This document shows, piece after piece, positions 1-5,231 of a stretch of 5,231 bases of DNA; position 1 is the first letter of the stretch, and each line of letters opens with the position of its first letter. Source of the DNA: Acidobacteriota bacterium. Its GTDB lineage: Bacteria; Acidobacteriota; Vicinamibacteria; Vicinamibacterales; UBA8438. The notes beneath the pieces are model-generated. The model searched no databases. It saw nothing but the letters and a program-made list of their open reading frames with translations, and was not told the origin of the DNA. The stretch lies in NCBI GenBank assembly GCA_003533545.1, contig DQEK01000005.1:1-5231 (forward strand), in the 5' to 3' direction. Both the position numbers and the translations under genes were made by a program.

Positions 1-1
1 G

Positions 2-103
2 AGTGAGGCGCTCACCTCGGTGCTCATCTTCATCAATAAGAAATACAAGATCGACGGTGCAGGCCTGCGAATCACCGGAGCACGGATGGGCGAGGCCGCG
101 TGA
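2..103 (+). CDS. 3' end of an unidentified protein-coding gene (partial, left edge)
   Basis: The frame is open from the left edge to a TGA at 101-103 and gives a 33-residue C-terminus containing VLIFINKKYKIDG and ending ITGARMGEAA. I do not recognise the family from so short a tail. It has no membrane segment, and its mixed hydrophobic and charged composition suits a soluble enzyme. It is judged real because its stop overlaps the GTG start of cofC in a GTGA arrangement, the same kind of junction as cofE/cofD further down, so it is probably the preceding member of the F420 operon. An F420-using or F420-related enzyme would fit that position, but this is inference from location only. The competing frame starting at base 3 has an Arg/Ser-rich, shadow-like translation. 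Confidence 0.6.
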   Translation, partial: SEALTSVLIFINKKYKIDGAGLRITGARMGEAA

Positions 104-780
104 CTCTCGCCACTCGGAACGTCGACGCGGCGTCACCGTGGGCGATCCTGCCGATCAAGTCGATGCAATCAGCAAAGCAGCGACTGCAAATGGTCCTGAC
201 GGCTCCTGAACGGCAGTCTCTCTTCCGTGCGATGGTCTCTGACGTGCTCGCAGCAATCGGTCAGTCGACTACCCTCGGCGGACTCGCGATCGTCACCCGT
301 GATCCGAGCGTGCGGAGTCTGGCTCGGCATGCCGACGCTCGATTCATCCAGTGTGATTTGGTCCAAGGACAGTCGCTCGCAGTGGCCACTGCCGCCAGGA
401 CCCTAGGGGCTGAGGGTGTGACAAATATGGTCACGATTCCCGGCGATGTCCCGCTCCTGACCGGAGCCGAGATCGATTTGCTGTGTTCGACGCTCGAACA
501 CGAGCGAACGATGAGTCTGGTGCCGAATCGCGATGGCACCGGGACGAACAGTGTCGCCTGCTCCCTGCCTTGCGCAATACCGCTGTCGTTCGGCGAGTCG
601 TCGTTGCACAAGCACTTGACCGCCGCAAGAAACAGGGGGCTGCAAACGCACGTCGTTCGTCTTTCTGGTCTGTCTCTCGACATAGACGTTCGCTCCGATG
701 TGGTCGAGTTCCTGAAGCACGACGTCAGCACTGCGTCGCGGACCTTCCTACTGAACAGCGGCATCGCCCATCGGTTCTAG
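100..780 (+). CDS. cofC: CofC/FbiD-type phospholactate (or PEP / 3-phosphoglycerate) guanylyltransferase
   Basis: A cytosolic nucleotidyltransferase of F420 biosynthesis, 226 aa, the usual length for CofC. It transfers GMP from GTP to a three-carbon phospho-acid, giving the activated donor used by CofD. The fold is MobA-like. Visible motifs are the N-terminal ILPIKSMQSAKQRL (16-29, substrate/nucleotide loop with Lys20 and Lys26), GDVPLL (115-120, with the metal-binding Asp116), PNRDGTGTN (142-150), FGESS (164-168) and the closing LDIDVRSD (193-200); this order is diagnostic for CofC. The GTG start at 100 is chosen because the next ATG (163) would cut into the first motif, and a weak GAGG lies at 92-95. 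It overlaps the upstream stop by 4 bp. Known family members use 2-phospho-L-lactate (archaea), phosphoenolpyruvate (mycobacterial FbiD) or 3-phosphoglycerate (Paraburkholderia rhizoxinica). The sequence alone does not say which applies here. Confidence 0.93.
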   Translation: MTLATRNVDAASPWAILPIKSMQSAKQRLQMVLTAPERQSLFRAMVSDVLAAIGQSTTLGGLAIVTRDPSVRSLARHADARFIQCDLVQGQSLAVATAARTLGAEGVTNMVTIPGDVPLLTGAEIDLLCSTLEHERTMSLVPNRDGTGTNSVACSLPCAIPLSFGESSLHKHLTAARNRGLQTHVVRLSGLSLDIDVRSDVVEFLKHDVSTASRTFLLNSGIAHRF

Positions 781-785
781 TGGCC

Positions 786-3215
786 ATGCGGAAAGCCGAC
801 GCGAGCACGATGATGCAGGCGGCTCGCGATCTTCGCGATCAGGGTCATGGGAGTATCGTCAGCTACTCCCGCAAAGTCTTTATTCCTCTGACACGTTTGT
901 GCCGGGATGTTTGCCACTATTGCACCTATGCACAGGCCCCACGCGATATCAGAAACCCGTACATGTCGCGCGATGAGGTGCTCGATGTGGCTCGGGCAGG
1001 AGAGCAGGCGGGCTGCAAGGAAGCGCTGTTCGCGTTGGGCGACAAGCCAGAACTTCGCTATCCCGTCGCGCGGGAAGCCCTAACCGAACTCGGGTGCGAA
1101 ACCACCATCGACTATGTCGCTCAGATGGCAGACTTGGTACTGCAGGAAACCGCTTTGTTGCCGCATATCAATGCGGGCGTCATGACGGCGGAGGACATGG
1201 CCATGCTCCGGGAGGTGTCGGCATCACAAGGCCTGATGCTGGAGAGTGCCGCGACGCGCTTGTGTGAAGAAGGTGGGCCACACGACGGATCGCCGGATAA
1301 GCACCCGCAACGCCGCCTCGACACCATTCGACTCGCGGGCGAGCTGCGTGTGCCCTTCACGAGCGGTCTTCTTATCGGCATCGGAGAGTCCCGGTCGGAG
1401 CGCCTGGAGTCGCTGCACGCGCTGCACGACCTCCACAGTCAATACGGCCATATCCAAGAGATCATTATTCAAAACTTTCGCGCCAAGCCAGATACGTTGA
1501 TGGCGAATGCCGCGGAACCCGATCTCGGGGAGTTGCAGTGGACGATCGCGAGCGCACGCCTGCTGTTTGGCCCGGAGATGAATATTCAGGTTCCACCCAA
1601 TCTGAACTCCGGTGACCTGCAGCGTCTCGTCGATGCGGGCATCAACGATTGGGGTGGCGTGTCTCCGGTCACGCCCGATTTCGTCAATCCCGAGGCCCCC
1701 TGGCCACACCTCGCGTCGCTGGCGCAAGAGACGGCTCGCGCGGGTAAGACCTTGGTGGAACGTCTGACTGTGTACCCGTCGTATCTTCAGGCAACGGCGG
1801 ACTGGGTGGCGCCGGCGGTCAGGTCACGGGCGCTGCAAATGATCGACAGCGAAGGCTACGCTCGCAGCGATGCGTGGTCACCCGGACACACATCACAGGT
1901 ACCGTACGACCTGCCAACTCGCTCTCGACGCGCGAGCGCCAAGCAAGGCGCCGGTCTGAGCGATAGCTTGGTCGAAAGTCTGAAGCGAGCTCAGGGTGGC
2001 GACGAATTGTCAGAGTCCAGCATCGTCGAACTGTTTAGCGCGCGCGGGGCGTCATTCGCTGCGGTGTGCGAGGCAGCGGAGGCCCTACGCGAGGTCGTGA
2101 ACGGCGATACCGTCAGCTACGTCGTCAACCGCAACATCAACTACACGAACGTCTGTTACTTTGGCTGCGGGTTCTGCGCGTTCTCCAAAGGCAAACACAG
2201 CGAGACCCTTCGCGGTCCCTCGTATGACCTCGAACTAGAGGAGATCGCCAGGCGCACGCGTGAAGCCCATGCGCGTGGCGCGACTGAGGTCTGCATGCAA
2301 GGCGGCATACACCCGCAGTACACGGGCCACACCTACCTTGAGATTTGTCGTGCCGTCAAGACCGCCGTTCCGGAGATGCATATCCACGCATTCTCGGCGT
2401 TGGAGATTTGGCAAGGCGCCGAAACGCTGGGTGTGAGTGTCGCGTGGTTTCTCGAAGAACTGCAGGCTGCGGGCCTGGGCACCCTACCGGGGACGGCTGC
2501 CGAGATATTGGACGACGAGATCCGCGCGATCATTTGTCCGGACAAGATCAACACGCAGCAATGGCTCGATGTCATTGGCACAGCGCACGATGTCGGTTTG
2601 AAAACAACCTCGACGATCATGTTCGGCCACGTGGATCAACCCCATCACTGGGCGCGACACCTGCTGCGCCTGCGATCGTTGCAGCGACGCACCGGCGGTA
2701 TCACTGAATTCGTTCCGTTACCGTTCGTGCACCTCGAGGCTCCACTCTATCGACAAGGTATGAGTCGAATGGGTCCCACGTACCGGGAATCGGTACTGAT
2801 GCATGCCGTCGCACGGTTGTCGTTGCACCCCTACATTACGAACATTCAAACCTCCTGGACGAAGATGGGCATCAACGGTGCTCGGGCATGTCTTCAGGCG
2901 GGCGCCAATGACCTCGGCGGCACATTGATGAACGAGAGCATCAGTCGAGCGGCAGGGAGCATTCACGGCCAAGAGTTGTCGCCGCGTCGAATCGAGCAAG
3001 TGGTGGATTCGTTGCAGCGAATCCCTCAACAGCGCACGACGCTCTACCACACCGTGTCAGACGAGAGCTCAGCACAATCGTTCGATTCGCTCCCGCTTGA
3101 GAGCGTCGACAACACGACGGTTTCTCGTCAGCGACGTCCGCCTTCCGGCGTCGAGAAAAAGCGCCTGGTGCGCAACTCCGCTCTCGGAGCGTTTGGTAGT
3201 GAGCATGTGTCCTGA
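786..3215 (+). CDS. fbiC: FbiC: fused CofG-CofH radical-SAM Fo synthase
   Basis: A bifunctional radical-SAM enzyme of 809 aa that makes Fo (7,8-didemethyl-8-hydroxy-5-deazariboflavin) from tyrosine and 5-amino-6-ribitylaminouracil. The N-terminal CofG half (about 25-340) has the 4Fe-4S motif C39-x3-C43-x2-C46 in FIPLTRLCRDVCHYCTYAQ, plus GDKPE (85-89), GIGES (198-202), QNFRAK (229-234) and GGVSP near 290. A variable linker (about 345-390) leads to the CofH half (about 390-756), with a second cluster motif C457-x3-C461-x2-C464 in NYTNVCYFGCGFCAFSKG, CMQGG (from 503), PGTAAEILDDE (from 568), TEFVPLPFVH (640-649), IQTSW (from 687) and GANDLGGTLM (from 706). Both clusters and all main motifs are intact. 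The N-terminus before the first Cys is shorter than I recall for mycobacterial FbiC, and a polar, basic tail of about 53 aa follows the usual C-terminus. ATG 786 is chosen; an in-frame GTG at 780, overlapping the cofC stop by one base, is the alternative. No Shine-Dalgarno is visible, so coupling to cofC is likely. Confidence 0.95.
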   Translation: MRKADASTMMQAARDLRDQGHGSIVSYSRKVFIPLTRLCRDVCHYCTYAQAPRDIRNPYMSRDEVLDVARAGEQAGCKEALFALGDKPELRYPVAREALTELGCETTIDYVAQMADLVLQETALLPHINAGVMTAEDMAMLREVSASQGLMLESAATRLCEEGGPHDGSPDKHPQRRLDTIRLAGELRVPFTSGLLIGIGESRSERLESLHALHDLHSQYGHIQEIIIQNFRAKPDTLMANAAEPDLGELQWTIASARLLFGPEMNIQVPPNLNSGDLQRLVDAGINDWGGVSPVTPDFVNPEAPWPHLASLAQETARAGKTLVERLTVYPSYLQATADWVAPAVRSRALQMIDSEGYARSDAWSPGHTSQVPYDLPTRSRRASAKQGAGLSDSLVESLKRAQGGDELSESSIVELFSARGASFAAVCEAAEALREVVNGDTVSYVVNRNINYTNVCYFGCGFCAFSKGKHSETLRGPSYDLELEEIARRTREAHARGATEVCMQGGIHPQYTGHTYLEICRAVKTAVPEMHIHAFSALEIWQGAETLGVSVAWFLEELQAAGLGTLPGTAAEILDDEIRAIICPDKINTQQWLDVIGTAHDVGLKTTSTIMFGHVDQPHHWARHLLRLRSLQRRTGGITEFVPLPFVHLEAPLYRQGMSRMGPTYRESVLMHAVARLSLHPYITNIQTSWTKMGINGARACLQAGANDLGGTLMNESISRAAGSIHGQELSPRRIEQVVDSLQRIPQQRTTLYHTVSDESSAQSFDSLPLESVDNTTVSRQRRPPSGVEKKRLVRNSALGAFGSEHVS
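3186..3189 (+). promoter_or_regulatory. Candidate ribosome binding site for cofE (GGAG)
   Basis: The GGAG lies inside the 3' end of fbiC. It sits 9 bp before an in-frame GTG at 3199 but 15 bp before the ATG at 3205. If this site is used, the GTG is the better-spaced start and CofE gains only two residues (V-S). The evidence is a 4-base match only. Confidence 0.35.
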
Positions 3216-3963
3216 TCGTCTCGAACTGATCGCGCTATCCGACATGCCATTGGTTGCCGCCGGCGACGACCTGACCGAGTTAATCGCCAACGCCCTGCAG
3301 AGAAGCGATACCCAACTCGACGACCATGATGTGCTGGTTGTGGCCCAAAAGATCGTGTCAAAGGCCGAGGGCCGACTCATCGATCTTGGCACCGTGGTGC
3401 CGTCTGAAGAGGCACGACGACGCGCGGGTCAAACCGGCAAGGACCCACGATTGGTGGAACTGATATTGCGTGAGTCCGTTCGCGTCGTTCGCCAGACAGA
3501 CTCCTTGATCATTACCGAAACCACGACCGGCATCGTGATGGCAAACTCCGGTGTCGACCAATCGAATATCGAGGCGGGCCATGCGTTGTTACTGCCCAAA
3601 GACCCTGACCGTTCGGCTGTGACGCTCAGACAACAACTGATGCAACGGCTGTCGAAGACTGTCGGTGTGGTGATCGCAGACAGCATGGGTCGCGCATGGC
3701 GCAAGGGTATCGTCGGACACGCGATCGGTGTCGCCGGTGTACAGGCGCTGGTGGACCTTCGCACGTCGCTGGATCTGTTTGGCCGAGCGCTACGCGCTAC
3801 CCAAATTGGGTTAGCCGACGAGATTGCCGCGGCCGCGACCATGGTGATGGGGCAAAGCGGAGAGGGACGGCCGGTCGTTCTCGTCCGCGGATTCGGTGGA
3901 TTCGATCAGCCGACCAACGCCAGAGAACTGGTGCGCGACAAGGACACCGATCTGTTTCGATGA
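3205..3963 (+). CDS. cofE: CofE: coenzyme F420-0:L-glutamate ligase, stand-alone
   Basis: A GTP-dependent ligase of 252 aa that attaches L-glutamate to F420-0 and extends the tail in gamma-linkage. Family motifs from ATG 3205 are VAQKIVSKAEGR (46-57), ANSGVDQSN (113-121), LLPKDPD (129-135), IADSMGRAWR (157-166, with the likely metal-binding Asp159) and ADEIAAAATMVMGQ (204-217). These match the CofE/FbiB N-terminal domain over its full length, and the size equals the single-domain archaeal CofE. The protein stops at 3963, so the FMN-binding nitroreductase-like domain fused to CofE in actinobacterial FbiB is absent. The start overlaps the end of fbiC by 11 bp in another frame, or 17 bp if the GTG at 3199 is used. 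The open frame continues back to about 3097 with no family similarity, so longer versions are rejected. The stop overlaps the cofD start as ATGA, which indicates translational coupling. Confidence 0.93.
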   Translation: MCPDRLELIALSDMPLVAAGDDLTELIANALQRSDTQLDDHDVLVVAQKIVSKAEGRLIDLGTVVPSEEARRRAGQTGKDPRLVELILRESVRVVRQTDSLIITETTTGIVMANSGVDQSNIEAGHALLLPKDPDRSAVTLRQQLMQRLSKTVGVVIADSMGRAWRKGIVGHAIGVAGVQALVDLRTSLDLFGRALRATQIGLADEIAAAATMVMGQSGEGRPVVLVRGFGGFDQPTNARELVRDKDTDLFR

Positions 3964-4919
3964 CGGTGAGATACCTTGCACTCTCTGGCGGCGTTGGTGG
4001 TGCGAAACTGGCATTCGGGCTGACGCACGCCGTGCCGGCGGGAGAACTGGCGGTCGTCGTTAATACGGGGGACGACTTCGAGCACTTCGGACTGCACGTG
4101 TCACCAGACCTCGACACACTGCTCTACACGCTGGCCGGAATCAACAATCCGACGACCGGCTGGGGGCGAGATGCCGAAACCTGGTCATTCATGAGGGCGC
4201 TAGAGGAGGTTGGTGCCGCTACGTGGTTTCGGCTCGGTGACAAAGACTTGGCATTGAACGTGCTCAGGACCCATGCGCTGCGCTCAGGAACGACACTGAG
4301 TGAGTTTATGGCTGACATGGCCAAACGCTGGGGGGTCGCCAGTCACATCATCCCGATGAGCGATGAGGCGGTCAGGACGGTCATCGAGACCGAACTCGGA
4401 CCGTTGGACTTTCAGGACTACTTCGTGCGCCGGCAATGCGAGCCCGTAGCGCAGTCGATTCAGTTTCGCGGAGCATCGGATGCTGCGCCCGTGGCGGAGT
4501 TGCAGGAGATAATGACCGCCGGCTCATTGGCAGCGGTCATCATCTGCCCGTCGAATCCCTACCTCAGCATCGACCCGATCTTGTCCGTGCCTGGTATCCG
4601 CGATGCGCTGGGGTGGTGTGGAGCACCTGTGGTTGCGGTATCACCAGTCGTGTCGGGTGATTCACTAAAGGGACCCACCGCTAAGATCATGAACGAACTT
4701 GGCATCGTCTGTTCCGCCACCGCAATAGCGCAGCACTATCATGGATTGATCGATGGCCTGCTTATCGACACCGATGACGCATCGCTCGAGGCGGACATCT
4801 CGGATTTTGGTATTGCGGTGAAACTTTCCGATATCGTGATGCGAAGTGCAGAGGATCGCTGCACACTGGCGAAAACGGTGGTGCAGTTCGCCGGTGAGCT
4901 TGGGTGCGGCGTCAAGTAG
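3960..4919 (+). CDS. cofD: CofD/FbiA: 2-phospho-L-lactate transferase (F420-0 synthase)
   Basis: A cytosolic transferase of 319 aa, normal for CofD. It moves the phospho-three-carbon moiety from the GDP-linked donor made by CofC onto Fo, releasing GMP and giving F420-0 or a variant of it. Motifs are LSGGVGGAKL (8-17, nucleotide-binding glycine-rich loop at the extreme N-terminus), VVNTGDDFEHFGLHVSPDLDT (within 33-53, with the acidic metal/GDP-site residues Asp38, Asp39 and Asp50), GWGRD (67-71), WFRLGDKDLA (88-97), CPSNPYLSIDP (196-206) and VSPVVSGDSLKGP (227-239). The order and spacing are those of the family, and no key motif looks damaged. The ATG at 3960 shares ATGA with the cofE stop. 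The nearest purine run, AAGGA at 3940-3944, is about 15 bp away, so re-initiation after CofE is the likely route. The longer open frame back to 3696 is cofE read in another frame. This is the last gene of the overlapping set. Confidence 0.95.
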   Translation: MTVRYLALSGGVGGAKLAFGLTHAVPAGELAVVVNTGDDFEHFGLHVSPDLDTLLYTLAGINNPTTGWGRDAETWSFMRALEEVGAATWFRLGDKDLALNVLRTHALRSGTTLSEFMADMAKRWGVASHIIPMSDEAVRTVIETELGPLDFQDYFVRRQCEPVAQSIQFRGASDAAPVAELQEIMTAGSLAAVIICPSNPYLSIDPILSVPGIRDALGWCGAPVVAVSPVVSGDSLKGPTAKIMNELGIVCSATAIAQHYHGLIDGLLIDTDDASLEADISDFGIAVKLSDIVMRSAEDRCTLAKTVVQFAGELGCGVK

Positions 4920-4955
4920 GTGCACAGTTCACGGGCGCAAGGTTCCCGAGCGTAA

Positions 4956-4970
4956 GGAGGGGGCACCTCC
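4956..4970 (+). other. GC-rich hairpin after cofD (possible weak terminator or RNA end)
   Basis: GGAGG at 4956-4960 is complementary to CCTCC at 4966-4970 around a 5-base loop (GGGCA). A weaker CGGG/CCCG pair (4932-4935 with 4945-4948) lies just before it. No T-tract follows, so this is not a standard intrinsic terminator. It could slow polymerase or protect the 3' end of the cof transcript. The left arm is also part of a perfect AAGGAGG Shine-Dalgarno match, with no convincing gene behind it. Confidence 0.25.
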
Positions 4971-4996
4971 CCGATGCTGCCAGCCTCTCGCGTGAC

Positions 4997-5024
4997 TTGA
5001 CAACGCCGTCGGGTTGTCTACGAT
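4997..5024 (+). promoter_or_regulatory. Candidate sigma70-type promoter for pxpA
   Basis: A consensus -35 hexamer TTGACA (4997-5002) is followed after 16 bp by TACGAT (5019-5024), which matches four of six -10 positions including the key T, A and final T. Transcription would start near 5031, leaving a leader of about 60 bases. The location in the only sizeable gap, facing pxpA, supports it. The sigma-factor consensus of this organism is unknown. Confidence 0.5.
4999..5018. promoter_or_regulatory. Perfect inverted repeat inside the pxpA promoter (operator candidate)
   Basis: GACAAC (4999-5004) and GTTGTC (5013-5018) are exact reverse complements separated by 8 bp. The dyad overlaps the end of the -35 hexamer, fills the spacer and abuts the -10 hexamer. 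A dimeric repressor bound there would block RNA polymerase. I cannot assign it to a regulator family. Confidence 0.35.
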
Positions 5025-5091
5025 CGGGATGGGCGAAGGCTGAATTCTTCACGTCAGTTCGTCCCCACCAAGTGCTGACCCAACTTTCTTC

Positions 5092-5231
5092 ATGAGAATC
5101 GACCTCAATTGCGACATGGGGGAGTCGTTCGGCTCCTACAGCATCGGCAACGACGAGTCCGTGATGCGGAGCATCACGTCGGCGAACATTGCCTGCGGCT
5201 TTCACGCCGGGGATCCCTCGGTGATCCGACG
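5092..5231 (+). CDS. pxpA: PxpA: 5-oxoprolinase subunit A, LamB/YcsF family (partial, right edge)
   Basis: The first 46 codons of a LamB/YcsF protein; the frame is open to the window edge. With PxpB and PxpC, PxpA performs ATP-dependent opening of 5-oxoproline (pyroglutamate) to L-glutamate in the cytosol. The start [14 protein letters not shown] (1-14) and [13 protein letters not shown] (30-42) are the family's N-terminal signatures, and the family normally begins exactly at this point, so ATG 5092 is firm. The full protein is normally about 250 aa, so roughly four fifths lies outside the window. No Shine-Dalgarno is visible; the bases before the ATG are pyrimidine-rich. It appears to start its own transcription unit, with pxpB and pxpC expected downstream (inference). 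Older annotations call this family a lactam utilisation protein. Confidence 0.9.
   Translation, partial: MRIDLNCDMGESFGSYSIGNDESVMRSITSANIACGFHAGDPSVIR

Larger units (their letters stand above)
4920..5091. other. Intergenic region between cofD and pxpA
   Basis: This 172-bp gap is the only non-coding stretch of note and is unlike the overlapping junctions upstream. It holds a GC-rich hairpin at 4956-4970, a sigma70-like promoter at 4997-5024 with an embedded dyad, and a leader of about 60 bases to the pxpA ATG. No tRNA-like or known riboswitch-like fold was recognised by eye, and no convincing intrinsic terminator (hairpin plus T-run) is present. Confidence 0.6.

Noticed and set aside
261..764. 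167-codon minus-strand open frame opposite cofC
   Set aside because: It is antisense to a clear CofC, its composition is shadow-like (Arg/Ser/Cys-rich), and it shows no recognisable motif. GC-rich coding DNA commonly gives such frames.
483..785. The fbiC frame is open about 100 codons upstream of ATG 786, giving a possible 910-aa protein
   Set aside because: The upstream translation is Arg-rich, has no FbiC similarity and lies wholly inside cofC, whose own frame carries all the CofC motifs.
1224..1727. 167-codon minus-strand open frame opposite the CofG domain of fbiC
   Set aside because: It is antisense to conserved FbiC sequence, with no motif and no plausible neighbouring promoter.
3097..3198. 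Longer CofE starting at a TTG near 3097
   Set aside because: The added 34-36 residues (Arg/Ser-rich) do not resemble CofE. The family begins near the LELIALSD stretch that follows ATG 3205.
3696..3959. The cofD frame is open far upstream inside cofE
   Set aside because: The glycine-rich CofD motif sits directly after the ATG at 3960, and the upstream translation is a shadow of cofE.
4932..4972. Rho-independent terminator for the cof operon
   Set aside because: Short hairpins are present but no T-run follows, so termination here is not supported beyond a weak possibility.
4904..5095. 63-codon plus-strand open frame across the cofD end and the gap
   Set aside because: It starts inside cofD at a GTG, has no motif, overlaps the promoter and dyad, and ends inside the pxpA start; it is probably chance.
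1..5231. CRISPR array, insertion sequence, tRNA/rRNA, phage or defence genes
   Set aside because: No repeated spacer-like units, transposase or other mobile-element motifs, or tRNA-like folds were seen on either strand; nearly the whole window is accounted for by F420 genes and pxpA.

Overview
The window carries a compact, single-strand gene cluster for the biosynthesis of the deazaflavin coenzyme F420. The sequence is moderately GC-rich and densely coding, and no mobile element, CRISPR array or RNA gene is visible. The order is [tail of an unidentified gene] - cofC - fbiC (a CofG/CofH fusion) - cofE - cofD. After a 172-bp gap comes the start of pxpA (LamB/YcsF family), which runs off the right edge.

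The five upstream reading frames are packed with overlapping or nearly overlapping ends: GTGA at 100-103, stop and start within 5-6 bp at 778-788, an 11- or 17-bp overlap at the fbiC/cofE junction, and ATGA at 3960-3963. This fits one polycistronic, translationally coupled transcript whose promoter lies left of the window. The genes jointly cover the core pathway. FbiC makes the deazaflavin chromophore Fo from tyrosine and 5-amino-6-ribitylaminouracil. CofC activates a three-carbon phospho-acid with GTP. CofD joins the two into F420-0 (or its dehydro or 3-phosphoglycerate variant). CofE adds the glutamate tail.

The fused FbiC is the bacterial arrangement, because methanogens keep CofG and CofH separate. 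CofE ends without the nitroreductase-like domain that actinobacterial FbiB carries, and the four genes are clustered rather than split into the two loci known in mycobacteria. This points to a non-actinobacterial bacterium, such as a proteobacterium or a member of a Chloroflexota-like or uncultivated lineage, with F420 genes that may have been acquired horizontally. The lineage cannot be fixed from the window.

The 4920-5091 gap holds a GC-rich hairpin and a good sigma70-like promoter (TTGACA - 16 bp - TACGAT) facing pxpA. Between the two promoter hexamers lies a perfect 6-bp inverted repeat that looks like an operator. So pxpA probably begins a separate, regulated transcription unit. I see no convincing new biological system; the most interesting points are the open CofC substrate, the missing FbiB reductase domain, the FbiC C-terminal tail overlapping cofE, and the operator-like dyad before pxpA.
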